From positions 1 through 64,000 of the forward strand of contig NZ_JAQOSO010000084.1 in NCBI RefSeq assembly GCF_030068505.1: a stretch of DNA of 64,000 nt, in the 5' to 3' direction. The translations under genes were made by a program, and so were the position numbers. Shown here one piece after another: positions 25,499 to 34,430 of the stretch. Below the pieces are notes generated by a model that ran no database searches, had not been told where the DNA came from, and saw only the letters and a program-made list of their open reading frames with translations. Numbering within the stretch: position 1 is the stretch's first letter; each line of letters opens with the position of its first letter. Source of the DNA: Roseofilum capinflatum BLCC-M114 (lineage in GTDB: Bacteria > Cyanobacteriota > Cyanobacteriia > Cyanobacteriales > Desertifilaceae).

Positions 25499-26533
25499 CT
25501 ACAGTATTTTTTTCAATAGAGCGGGATAAAATTGTGCGGGTGTTAAGCGCTCAAAGAGCGATCGCAACTGTCGCTGTAGATCGCGAAATTCAGAATCCGA
25601 GAATCGATTATGCCATTCCCAGAGGCGATCGGGCAATTCAGGCAAACGAGTTGAGGGCACTCTGACAATTACATCATCCCACGCAATTTCATCCTCTAAA
25701 GGCAACACACAATCCGTATCAATCAAAATCGGTATTTTACCTAAAGAAAGTGCTTCATAAAATCGCCAACTATAGTTATCTGTCCCACGAGAGCATAGAG
25801 CATAAGCATTATTTTGTAAGTTTTGCAAAAACTGCTTACGTCGTTGTCCTTGTTCTTTTGGCCCCATTCCCACCTGACCGCGCCCCATAAAATCCGTTTT
25901 AATTCGAGCATCTTTTTCTAGGATTTGCATCGTATCTACTCGTAGGGGATAACAACAAGTGGCTCGAATACCACGAGTAGTCCCACAAAAGAAATTAGCC
26001 GCCATTTTCCGAGTTAATGTTTTGGGCATCATTCTCCAAATTGCCAGCCCTATTTTTCCTCCTTCTCGACCACAAAAACTAACCGTAGGATACTCTTCTT
26101 TTTCTGACGGTTCCCAGTTGTCAATCCCTAGCTCTGCGAGTAAATCAAAACCTTCAGAATTCAGAAATGCAGGACTAATAATTCCCCCCGATTCCTGAAA
26201 CGAACCATACCAAGAGAAACGGATGATATAGTCTAACCAAGCAGGTTTTCGTCGCTCATTACTAATATCAAAACCGATGGCAGGCAATTTTAGTTTAGAG
26301 ACTATTTCTCCAATTTCTGCAATCTTTTCAGCAGAATAAAATGAAACATTAGACGGTAATATAAAGCCATCTGCTTCCGAAGTTTCCACAATTTCTAAAG
26401 TTTCTTGAATGACTTGATTGAAATGTGGTGAATAGTTTCCTCGCCATGCTTTCAAAATAGGACATCCATCAGGAAATTGTTCTTCCCGTGCCAATTCAAT
26501 GCCTAGAGTCGTTAATCTTAGTTTATCTTTCAT
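25499..26533 (-). CDS. Exostosin-like glycosyltransferase (GT47-like)
   Basis: A 344-residue protein whose C-terminal half matches exostosin-type glycosyltransferases: YALCSRGTDNYSWRFYEALS followed by LGKIPILIDTDCVLPLEDEI, the region that binds the donor sugar nucleotide. The N-terminal half is less typical. Such proteins are found in bacterial capsule and EPS clusters; the sugar moved is unknown. It is the last gene of a six-gene minus-strand run (32688 to 25499), 15 nt after a GT4 gene, and is convergent with the GH2-like gene with only 22 bp between the stop codons. Confidence 0.75.
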   Translation of the reverse strand: MKDKLRLTTLGIELAREEQFPDGCPILKAWRGNYSPHFNQVIQETLEIVETSEADGFILPSNVSFYSAEKIAEIGEIVSKLKLPAIGFDISNERRKPAWLDYIIRFSWYGSFQESGGIISPAFLNSEGFDLLAELGIDNWEPSEKEEYPTVSFCGREGGKIGLAIWRMMPKTLTRKMAANFFCGTTRGIRATCCYPLRVDTMQILEKDARIKTDFMGRGQVGMGPKEQGQRRKQFLQNLQNNAYALCSRGTDNYSWRFYEALSLGKIPILIDTDCVLPLEDEIAWDDVIVRVPSTRLPELPDRLWEWHNRFSDSEFRDLQRQLRSLFERLTPAQFYPALLKKIL

Positions 26534-26548
26534 AAATCACTCTAATTC

Positions 26549-27796
26549 TTAACTCAAGATATCCTTAAAAACATCAATATAACGGTTCGCTTGCCGCTCG
26601 AAAGTCCATTCAACTGCCGCTTTAGCACGAGCGGCTTGTCGCAATTTTGGGTATTGTTCTGGATTATCCAGTACCCAGGTGATTCCCATGGCTAAATCTT
26701 CAATTTCATAAGGCTGTGCGAGATAGCCTGTTTTCTGATGTTCGACAATATCTTTTAATCCAGTTGCCGCAAATGCTACTACTGGAGTACCACAAGCAAG
26801 AGATTCAGAAGCGGTTTGCCCAAATGCTTCCTGAAGTGAGGGCACAATCATCACATCCGCCGCAGCATAGGCCGTTACCAAAGAAGTATCATCATGTAAA
26901 CGGCCGAGATAGTGGCATTTAAAGCCAACATCAACCGGTTGTTCGGGTCGGGATGCCCCAAAAATCACCAGTTCTATCCGGTCTTTCCAACCCGACTGAC
27001 TGAGGCGTTGTAGAGCAGGTTGAAGTAAATGGAATCCTTTACGGCGATCGCTATTCGGATACAATGCCCCAAATAGCACCAGTTGCTTGTCTTGAGGTAA
27101 ATTCAGCAATTGTCGTGCCATTTCTCGATCAATCGGTTTATAGATTTGCGTATCTAAACCATGGGGAATGACTTCAATTCGTCGATCTCTGAGTAGCGAG
27201 CTTGATTTCGCACAATCAGCTAACCACGTTGAAGGACTGATAATTGTCAAATTCAGACTCTTCCAGGCTTGCGCTTTACGCTTCCACACCCGCTGCGATA
27301 CATCAACAGGGTTAAGGCTATGTAGAATAGGGCATTTTCCGCAGGATTCCATGTAGCGATCGCATTCTGGAGTATAATGACATCCTCCCGTAAAGGGCCA
27401 CATATCATGGAGCGTCCACACTAACGGCCGGCGGAATTTCGCTAAACTTTCAATCTGGACAAAACCATTGCAAATCCAGTGTAAGTTAATCACATCAGCT
27501 TTGAGCTGCTCAACTCTAGATGGGATCTTATCCATAACCCACTGTAGTGAAAAATCAGTGCGATCGCGATCGGGATACCTCTTTAACGGCAATTTATCTA
27601 AGTGTTCGCTCAGTTTTAATTTGGATATTAGTTTACTCAGAGTGCTAGGATCTACAGTCACAGTGCGATCGTCATGAGTTTTGTGTTGCACCAACATTTG
27701 AGAATCTATATCAGAATCTCGTAATCCCCGATGCAACCGATAGGCCGCACGACCAGCTCCCCCACCATCTGAATTAGCTAAATGCAGAACTCTCAC
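26549..27796 (-). CDS. Glycosyltransferase family 4 with cysteine-rich insert
   Basis: GT-B enzyme of 415 residues. MRVLHLANSDGGGAGRAAYR starts the acceptor-side domain. The stretch LHDMWPFTGGCHYTPECDRY, continuing to a CGKCP motif, holds four cysteines and is typical of a GT4 subgroup found in colanic-acid-like and other EPS clusters. The donor half has FGALYPNSDRRKGFHLLQPA and EAFGQTASESLACGTPVVAF. It probably adds one sugar to the lipid-linked repeat unit. It is flanked by a GT2-like gene 15 nt upstream and the exostosin-like gene downstream. Confidence 0.86.
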   Translation of the reverse strand: MRVLHLANSDGGGAGRAAYRLHRGLRDSDIDSQMLVQHKTHDDRTVTVDPSTLSKLISKLKLSEHLDKLPLKRYPDRDRTDFSLQWVMDKIPSRVEQLKADVINLHWICNGFVQIESLAKFRRPLVWTLHDMWPFTGGCHYTPECDRYMESCGKCPILHSLNPVDVSQRVWKRKAQAWKSLNLTIISPSTWLADCAKSSSLLRDRRIEVIPHGLDTQIYKPIDREMARQLLNLPQDKQLVLFGALYPNSDRRKGFHLLQPALQRLSQSGWKDRIELVIFGASRPEQPVDVGFKCHYLGRLHDDTSLVTAYAAADVMIVPSLQEAFGQTASESLACGTPVVAFAATGLKDIVEHQKTGYLAQPYEIEDLAMGITWVLDNPEQYPKLRQAARAKAAVEWTFERQANRYIDVFKDILS

Positions 27797-27811
27797 AAAA
27801 ACTTATCCTGT

Positions 27812-28735
27812 CTATCTTTTCAGTAGTTTCTTTAGTCTAGTCCTTACCTGTAATTTCCTCCTTAACCTAGTCCACAAATTATGATTCTGCCCCTTAGCAT
27901 ACCCTCGAAAAACCTTTTTTTTGTAAATACTTTCTTTGATTTCATTGGGGTAGGTTCTAACACGGAAACCTTTTGGGGGACGAGCAACCGGTAGATTCTT
28001 TTGCTTACAATGAATGCCACTTCCATCAAAACCAATATTGTCCACCAAAGAGTAAACAGGAAACAACGTTAAGCCTTCCTGCATAAAAACACTCAAGTAC
28101 CATACAATTGCCCAAGAATCAACTTTTCCATTCATGAATCCCTCCAGCAGACTAAAATAATAATACGATCCATCTAAATCAAACTTATATCTAAGTTTCC
28201 TATTGTTCTTTAATTCAGGATAACCCGATAAATTTGGATCAAAATAATTCCATGCTCGTTCCCAAGTCGCCCATCCCCATGAAGTTATATAAGGCAAAAA
28301 AATACTATCCGTTTCCGGCTTAAAATTAGCCGGAAACATATGGCCTCCAATTTGCATAACTTGCTTCTCATTTTCGTAAAGATTCAATCCTGTATTCATA
28401 TATTCTAAAAAGCAAGGATGAAGCAACAAATCATCTTCTAAAACAATAACCTTACCAGACTCTTGGCAAAGATTCGTCACTCCAGAAATAATTGAACGAG
28501 CTAACCCCATGTTCTTCTCTTGTTCAATGATTTCCACCTCACCACACCAAAGTTGGCTCTTGGCAACCTCTCTAACTTTCAATACGCTTTCCATATCTTC
28601 AGCACACTTAGCACCATCACAAAACACATAAAGCTTACTATCCTTAGCCAAATCACACTTAGATAAAGAAGAAAGAGCTTTCAGGGTATGCTCTGGTCGT
28701 TTATAAGCAAAGAAGGCAATTGGTGCTAAATCCAT
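27812..28735 (-). CDS. Glycosyltransferase, GT2-like (GT-A fold)
   Basis: A 307-residue protein with IAFFAYKRPEHTLKALSSLS at the N-terminus, YVFCDGAK as the nucleotide contact, and KVIVLEDDLLLHPCFLEYMN, where the acidic triplet serves as the metal-binding DXD-like motif. SWGWATWERAW near residue 155 is usual in this GT2-like/GNT-I-like subgroup in LPS and EPS clusters. The protein is probably cytoplasmic. It lies between the unassigned 395-residue protein gene and a GT4 gene, with gaps under 20 nt, so it is part of the operon. The sugar is unknown. Confidence 0.78.
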   Translation of the reverse strand: MDLAPIAFFAYKRPEHTLKALSSLSKCDLAKDSKLYVFCDGAKCAEDMESVLKVREVAKSQLWCGEVEIIEQEKNMGLARSIISGVTNLCQESGKVIVLEDDLLLHPCFLEYMNTGLNLYENEKQVMQIGGHMFPANFKPETDSIFLPYITSWGWATWERAWNYFDPNLSGYPELKNNRKLRYKFDLDGSYYYFSLLEGFMNGKVDSWAIVWYLSVFMQEGLTLFPVYSLVDNIGFDGSGIHCKQKNLPVARPPKGFRVRTYPNEIKESIYKKKVFRGYAKGQNHNLWTRLRRKLQVRTRLKKLLKR

Positions 28736-28754
28736 ATCTAACTATTCCCAAAGT

Positions 28755-29942
28755 TTAATTTTTCATTGCTGTTTTAAATTTAGCAAACTTTTTAATCATA
28801 CTCACAGCAATACTTGATATATCTATTAAATTAGTATTGAAAGGAATATAACGGTACTTAAAAGCAGCTAGTCGGGGATCTTTCTCCTGATACAGAATAT
28901 CTTGAGCAAAGTTATTCCATCTTGACTTATGCATCAAATCAAGAGTCATTCCCGCATGACCAGATGGAAGGAGCATATTTGAGCCATGTATACCAATCAC
29001 TAGACAACTATCCGCATAGACTTTACAAACTTTTCTCTCCGTTTCCTCAGTATAGTTCTCAACTCTTAAATCTTCAATCCATTGAGGAAATTTAGTTTTT
29101 TTTCCCAATCCAGCTATCGTCACTTGAGCATCAGGAATAGCTTTTTTGATTAACCATAATAACCTACGGACTTTCCAATTTTGAATCCTTACCAACCAAG
29201 GTATAACTTTAAATTTTCTACAAACTACATACAGAAATTCACCAACCCATGGTCTATCTTCACGCCAAACAAAAGTAATTCTAGTTTTGTCATCTGACCA
29301 ATCATACTTATCTATTTTTGTGAACTTTTCTATATCAAACTGGCTGGGATGAGAATGAGCTTTACTGACATAGATTTCATCAAATCTTTCACATTCTTGT
29401 TCTACAAAATCATGAAATTGCGTATAATAACATTGTCCATTCTTCAATGATATATTAACCGTCCAAATTTCCGCAACCCCTTCTGGAACCATCCATCGAA
29501 GATACTGAGGAACAATAACAACTAATCCAAGATCTGTAGCTTCATCCAAGTGCCTTTGAGCATTTAGAAGTTTCAATAAGCTATGACCATACAAAAAATC
29601 AATACAATTTAAAACAATTACTTTTCTACAAGAATCGAAAACTTCTTTCTTTATTTCAAGTGAACTATTATCAGGATTTTGTAAAGAGTAAAGCAAAGGC
29701 ATTCCCAGAAAACTCTTTGCAGCTTCATTTCCCCAAATTTTACCATCTATAACATCAATCGTATAAGGATTGGTCTGTGCATGGCCAACTTTCAACTCTT
29801 CAACAATTTCTCGATTCCTATGTAAACAATAACCTTTAACGCACACATGAGTACCTTGCCATAAGATCTCTTTTGGAGTCAATTGCTCTCCACTATAAGG
29901 TGAAATTAGCTTATGATCAATATAAGGTTTAATCTGTATCAC
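28755..29942 (-). CDS. Unassigned protein of the EPS operon, possible glycosyltransferase
   Basis: I do not recognise a clear family for this 395-residue protein. It lacks membrane segments. A C-terminal stretch, CLVIGIHGSNMLLPSGHAGM, resembles the 'GxHGAxL' block of GT61-type and other GT-B transferases, and the middle has RITFVWREDRPWVGEFLYVV. It starts at a GTG that overlaps the stop of the flippase gene (GTGA, 29939-29942) with a GGAG upstream, so it is translationally coupled to the flippase. Its position among glycosyltransferases suggests a sugar-transfer or tailoring role, which is inference. Confidence 0.6.
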   Translation of the reverse strand: MIQIKPYIDHKLISPYSGEQLTPKEILWQGTHVCVKGYCLHRNREIVEELKVGHAQTNPYTIDVIDGKIWGNEAAKSFLGMPLLYSLQNPDNSSLEIKKEVFDSCRKVIVLNCIDFLYGHSLLKLLNAQRHLDEATDLGLVVIVPQYLRWMVPEGVAEIWTVNISLKNGQCYYTQFHDFVEQECERFDEIYVSKAHSHPSQFDIEKFTKIDKYDWSDDKTRITFVWREDRPWVGEFLYVVCRKFKVIPWLVRIQNWKVRRLLWLIKKAIPDAQVTIAGLGKKTKFPQWIEDLRVENYTEETERKVCKVYADSCLVIGIHGSNMLLPSGHAGMTLDLMHKSRWNNFAQDILYQEKDPRLAAFKYRYIPFNTNLIDISSIAVSMIKKFAKFKTAMKN

Positions 29943-31279
29943 TTCAGTAACTCCTTAAATCTATTTATTACGCCAACTGGATTCAATACATTTAAAATAA
30001 AAATTTGGATTTGATATAGATCTTTAATCAAAAAATTGATTAGTATAGTTACAAAAAAGTAAGTGGCTAGAGTAGCAATTGTTGCACCTGTAGCTCCCAT
30101 TATTGGAATCAGATAAAGATTCAGAGCTATATTAATCAATGCACCTGATAGGCTAAAGTATAGAGAATATTTTTGTTTATTTTCTATCAGCAAATAAGAA
30201 CTTCTTGCTACACCAAAATTGCTGCCAAACTGTGCCCAGACGTAGATAGAAAGAATGGGAATACTAGGAGCATAGGATTCTCCATATAACCAATTAATAA
30301 TCCAGGGAGACAACAAAGAGGTGGGAATGGCAACAGCCAACCATAAGCATAACATTAAATCAAAATAATTTTGATATTTTTTAAGATATTCTTCAGGATC
30401 ACGCTTTCTCAGAGAGGTTAGTTTTGGCAGAACAGAGCTATTAATTGTCATGGGAAGAAAATCAAACATTTCGGAGAGTTTAACCGCTACTGAATAAAAT
30501 CCAAGCTCTGAAGTATCTTCTAGTAAAGATCCGAGCATAACTTGATCGATTTTAGAATATATATATATAGTGATCCCCGCAAAAAAGATTGGCCAGCTAT
30601 CTGTCAGTAGAAGTTTAGCCCGATTTAATCGTATTTTCCATAAATTTATTTTATTTCCTTTTATTTGATAAATTATCATCAAGGCAATAGAACTGAAAAC
30701 AATTTCTGCAAGACTTACTATGGCAAAAGCAATTACTGTGGCTTGAGCTTGAATCAATAAAATTTTTACCAAAGAAATCCCCAGATAAACTATTCTCTTG
30801 GCAATGACAATATACTTGGCTTGAACTTGAGATTGAAACCAAAATTCAATTACTTGAGATGATTTGAAGACACTTCCAATGGATAAAATCACAATTAGTA
30901 TATTACTAATGATATTATCTGGCTTAATAGCAAAACTCAGACTTGTTGCTAAGATAATAACTAGCAAGCCAGTTAATAACTTTAGAGTAAAACTTGTGCC
31001 GATAATTTCATCCTTGTCTTCTGAATTTCTCGCTAGATCGCGGACTACAATTCCGTCTAGTCCTAAACTAATCAGAGGGTTAAACAAAGAAACAAAGGCG
31101 ATGGCATAACTAAGCAACCCAAACTGATTCGGTCCAAGATAACGAGCAACCCATACTCCTACAATGAGTCCCAAGCCCATCTGCAAAATTTTATCAAAAA
31201 AGAGCCATGAAATATTATTCAATACTTGGCGCATACCCAAGTTTCTACTCTTATAAATTTGTTTTATTTTGTTAAGCAT
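29939..31279 (-). CDS. Wzx-type oligosaccharide flippase
   Basis: Polytopic inner-membrane protein of 446 residues with about 12 hydrophobic segments. It belongs by sequence pattern to the MOP/polysaccharide-transport superfamily: NNISWLFFDKILQMGLGLIV with GVWVARYLGPNQFGLLSYAI at the start, and VMLGSLLEDTSELGFYSVAV in the middle. Wzx proteins move undecaprenyl-linked repeat units to the outer face of the membrane. Wzy lies 29 nt upstream in the same transcript and the unassigned protein gene overlaps its end, which supports the role. Confidence 0.88.
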   Translation of the reverse strand: MLNKIKQIYKSRNLGMRQVLNNISWLFFDKILQMGLGLIVGVWVARYLGPNQFGLLSYAIAFVSLFNPLISLGLDGIVVRDLARNSEDKDEIIGTSFTLKLLTGLLVIILATSLSFAIKPDNIISNILIVILSIGSVFKSSQVIEFWFQSQVQAKYIVIAKRIVYLGISLVKILLIQAQATVIAFAIVSLAEIVFSSIALMIIYQIKGNKINLWKIRLNRAKLLLTDSWPIFFAGITIYIYSKIDQVMLGSLLEDTSELGFYSVAVKLSEMFDFLPMTINSSVLPKLTSLRKRDPEEYLKKYQNYFDLMLCLWLAVAIPTSLLSPWIINWLYGESYAPSIPILSIYVWAQFGSNFGVARSSYLLIENKQKYSLYFSLSGALINIALNLYLIPIMGATGATIATLATYFFVTILINFLIKDLYQIQIFILNVLNPVGVINRFKELLK

Positions 31280-31308
31280 ATTAATATTGAATCAAAAATA
31301 GAGTTAGT

Positions 31309-32688
31309 TTAATTTTTGTGTTTTTTTTGAATTTTCACCAGTTTTGTGTTTATAGTGTCTATGCATAGTCTTACAGTTATCATAACATAAGCAGACCAAA
31401 CATGATTATTGCCTGCCAGAGTGCTTTCAGTAATATTATTCAAAACAATATACATAATGAAAATAATTGGCACTCCAGACAATTCAATTTTCTCTTCAAT
31501 GAGATAATATACCGCATTGAGTATATTATTGATGAATGAAAATATAAATAGAGTTAATCCAATAAGTCCAAAGGCTAAAAATATATCTATAAAACCATTA
31601 TGAGCATTGGGTGGAGACCAACCATTTTCTGTCATAATAACATAACCCGGACTATCATCTCCTCTCCAATTCTGCCAAAATCCACCAAACCCATATCCTA
31701 ACCAGGGACTTTTGTAAATTTCCTCAAGAATGAGAGGCCAAATAATTGTACGTCCTGTTAGAGTCATGTCTTTTTCAAGAGATGTAAAAATTGCTTCTAA
31801 ATTTTCTATCACTATGAGTCCGACGCAAATATTGAGTGCCATCATCACTACAATACAAGTAAGCGCCCACCTAAAATTGAGTTTTTTTACAAAGTTAAGA
31901 CTTAGTAAAATTGCGATAATAATGATCGTTGAAATTAAAGCTCCTGCCGATCTTCCAGTCCTCACCAAAAAAAAGGAAATCACTGTAAATAACAATGCTA
32001 AATAACGGCTCTTTGCTTCTTTATTTCCTTGAGAATACTCCAAAAACCATAGAGCAGTACAGATACTTAAAATTCCTCCTAAAGCGTTTTTAGATAGGGT
32101 GATTCCTGTCCAGTCACCTGAACCTGGAGGTTGTTTAACATAGCTAAATAGACCAATAAAAAGATAGCTAAATCTTAGTATCTTTGACAGCTCAATCCAA
32201 TTATATTGACTAGCAATATAAATACTCAAAAAAGTTGTAATGAAGAGTGCCAATCCAAATTCAAGGGTAGGTCGAGGTGCTAAAGACCAGGCACTTGATA
32301 GAGGCGGGAGGAAAATATATAATAAAAATGTCGGATTTTTTTTAAATATAATTGATGACATCTGAATTATGTTTTTACTAAAAAAAAATAATTTACTCCA
32401 TAAAACAATAAAAACGAGTGGATAAAAAAACAAAGGAAGAAAATTTAACACTTGTTTAGAAGGTTGCTTGGCGATATTTATTGGGTGCAAATAATTCAAA
32501 GGAGGCTGGGTTAATACAGGGCTTAATATAACAAAAATGTAAGCAAATAAATAATTAAAAAAACTTCCTATTTTTTGATTTTTTGATGACAAATGAAAAA
32601 ATAACAAGGTGGATAAAAATCCAAGGCAAGCTAAAAGTAACAAAAGAATTGGATTCCCTAGTAATAGTTCTCGAATCATTCTTGCCAT
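31309..32688 (-). CDS. Wzy/O-antigen ligase-type polysaccharide polymerase
   Basis: Membrane protein of 459 residues with about 11 hydrophobic segments. The large periplasmic loop has LTGRTIIWPLILEEIYKSPW followed by LGYGFGGFW, then PPNAHNGFIDIFLAFGLIG, the conserved Arg and His blocks of the Wzy_C / O-antigen ligase fold. It probably polymerises repeat units flipped by the Wzx encoded 29 nt downstream. A WaaL-type ligase is the alternative, but the nearby Wza and Wzc genes favour polymerase. It is the first gene of the minus-strand run and is divergent from wza, with a 187-bp AT-rich control region between them. Confidence 0.82.
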   Translation of the reverse strand: MARMIRELLLGNPILLLLLACLGFLSTLLFFHLSSKNQKIGSFFNYLFAYIFVILSPVLTQPPLNYLHPINIAKQPSKQVLNFLPLFFYPLVFIVLWSKLFFFSKNIIQMSSIIFKKNPTFLLYIFLPPLSSAWSLAPRPTLEFGLALFITTFLSIYIASQYNWIELSKILRFSYLFIGLFSYVKQPPGSGDWTGITLSKNALGGILSICTALWFLEYSQGNKEAKSRYLALLFTVISFFLVRTGRSAGALISTIIIIAILLSLNFVKKLNFRWALTCIVVMMALNICVGLIVIENLEAIFTSLEKDMTLTGRTIIWPLILEEIYKSPWLGYGFGGFWQNWRGDDSPGYVIMTENGWSPPNAHNGFIDIFLAFGLIGLTLFIFSFINNILNAVYYLIEEKIELSGVPIIFIMYIVLNNITESTLAGNNHVWSAYVMITVRLCIDTINTKLVKIQKKHKN

Positions 32689-32762
32689 AACTTCACATAC
32701 CCTTATTTTTTACTTTTCTTTTTAATTTATTAATAAAAAAGTATAGACAACACATTGTAAGG

Positions 32763-32793
32763 TTGATACCATATCATAAGTCGGTTGTATATA
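32763..32793 (+). promoter_or_regulatory. Weak candidate promoter for the Wza/Wzc genes
   Basis: TTGATA at 32763-32768 is followed after 19 nt by TATATA at 32788-32793, preceded by TG. A perfect TATAAT lies at 32799-32804 without a good -35 box. The region is the only intergenic space between the divergent EPS transcripts, so at least one promoter should be here. The exact assignment is uncertain. Confidence 0.3.
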
Positions 32794-32875
32794 AATCCTA
32801 TAATTTTACCGATAAATGCTCTGTTCAAATTCAAATTATAGTAACCTTTGTTAAAAGAATATACCTGGAGTAGTT

Positions 32876-34369
32876 ATGTTCATTTTACTTTATAATTTTC
32901 AATTCTTAATTTTTTGTGGATACATTGTCTTCGCGCTCTTTTTGGATATACGGTTGGCTTCAGCACAGTTCCATGCTGATGATTCACAAAATAGCGCTCG
33001 TTCAATATCAGTATCTCCATTTACTTCAATTCCTAGGGAATATTACTTAGGGGCTGGAGATACTATTAATGTAGATATTTTAGGGGTTCCTGAACTCAGT
33101 GGAAGATATGATATTCTCTCAGATGGTTCCATTAGCCTCCCTTTGATTGGTCGCATTGTAATTGAAGGTTTTACCATCCCAGAAGCAATCACTGAAATCA
33201 CGGTACGCTATCGTCTGGTCATGAAGAATCCCGTAATTTCTCTGAGGGTTGCCTTTCCTCGTCCCATTAATGTTGGTGTAATAGGAGAAGTGAATCGTCC
33301 AGGGACTTATACTATCCGCTTAACACCTGGAGTAGGGGCCAACCCTTCTGCTCAATATCCTACAGTCAGTCAAGCCATTAAACTGGCTGAAGGTATAACT
33401 CAAGCAGCGAATTTACGCGAGATCGAAGTTCATAGATATCATAGATCTGGCCAAATTGAAAAGATAAGCTTAAACTTATGGGATTTTTTACATAAGGGTA
33501 AACTGAATCAAGACATAATCTTACAAGATGGAGATACTATTATCATACCAACTCTCACAGAAGTTGATTTGGTTGAAGCGAGATCTCTGGCTTTAACCAG
33601 TTTTTCTCCAGCGACAGATGTACCCCGTAGTATTGCTGTCATAGGAGAAGTGAATCGTCCAGGGCCTTATGTTTTGGTTGGAGGAAATACAACTACCCAA
33701 CTGCGAACATTAGGTTTGCCAACGGTAACACGAGCAATTCAGTTAGCAGGGGGAATTAAGCCTAAAGCCAATATCCGTGAAATTAAAATTCGTCGATTGA
33801 CCCGTTCGGGGACTGAGCAATATATTACAGTTAATCTTTGGGCCCTCTTGGATGAAGGTGATTTGAAGCAAGATACTATTTTGCAAGATGGTGATACAGT
33901 AATTGTACCTACTGCTACTGAACTCCGTTCATCAGAGGCGATCGCATTGGGTAATGTTAATTTTGCCCCTGAGACAATTCAAGTTTATGTGGTTGGAGAA
34001 GTTAGAGGGGAAAGAGCAAGTCGCATTGAAGTGCCTCCAGATACTACATTAAATCAGGCCTTGTTAGCATTTGGCAGTTTTGGATATGACAATGTGAGAG
34101 TAAGAAGAGGTTCTGTTAAGCTTCTTCGACTGAATCCCAATGGAACCGTATCAAGTCGCTCGATAGTAGTTAATTTAAACCAAGGTCTGAATGAAGAAAC
34201 CAACCCTCAACTGAGAAATAACGATATCATAGTAGTGGATCGTAATTTACTAACCAAAATTTCAGATGGTTTACAGTTATTAGTGAGACCTGTTGCACAA
34301 GGTTCATCCGTCTTGAACTTTATTGGACTCTTAGATAACTTATTTAATATCATTAACCAGGAGAATTAG
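32876..34369 (+). CDS. Wza-like polysaccharide export protein (SLBB)
   Basis: Outer-membrane/periplasmic export protein of 497 residues. A hydrophobic leader (FLIFCGYIVFALFLDIRLAS) comes first. The poly_export domain starts YYLGAGDTINVDILGVPELS and continues with SDGSISLPLIGRIVIEGFT. Two similar SLBB units follow, marked by VIGEVNRPGTYTIRL near 138 and VIGEVNRPGPYVLVG near 259; each ends with LQDGDTIIIPT or LQDGDTVIVPT. A third weaker unit begins VYVVGEVRGERASR. It probably forms the channel for the Wzy-made polymer. A GGAG lies 7 nt before the ATG. It is followed by the Wzc-like kinase gene after 61 bp. Confidence 0.88.
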   Translation: MFILLYNFQFLIFCGYIVFALFLDIRLASAQFHADDSQNSARSISVSPFTSIPREYYLGAGDTINVDILGVPELSGRYDILSDGSISLPLIGRIVIEGFTIPEAITEITVRYRLVMKNPVISLRVAFPRPINVGVIGEVNRPGTYTIRLTPGVGANPSAQYPTVSQAIKLAEGITQAANLREIEVHRYHRSGQIEKISLNLWDFLHKGKLNQDIILQDGDTIIIPTLTEVDLVEARSLALTSFSPATDVPRSIAVIGEVNRPGPYVLVGGNTTTQLRTLGLPTVTRAIQLAGGIKPKANIREIKIRRLTRSGTEQYITVNLWALLDEGDLKQDTILQDGDTVIVPTATELRSSEAIALGNVNFAPETIQVYVVGEVRGERASRIEVPPDTTLNQALLAFGSFGYDNVRVRRGSVKLLRLNPNGTVSSRSIVVNLNQGLNEETNPQLRNNDIIVVDRNLLTKISDGLQLLVRPVAQGSSVLNFIGLLDNLFNIINQEN

Positions 34370-34430
34370 CTAAATTATTAGCTATTTAGAATTTATCATA
34401 CATCTGCTTAAACTATAACTAGGTAGTGCC

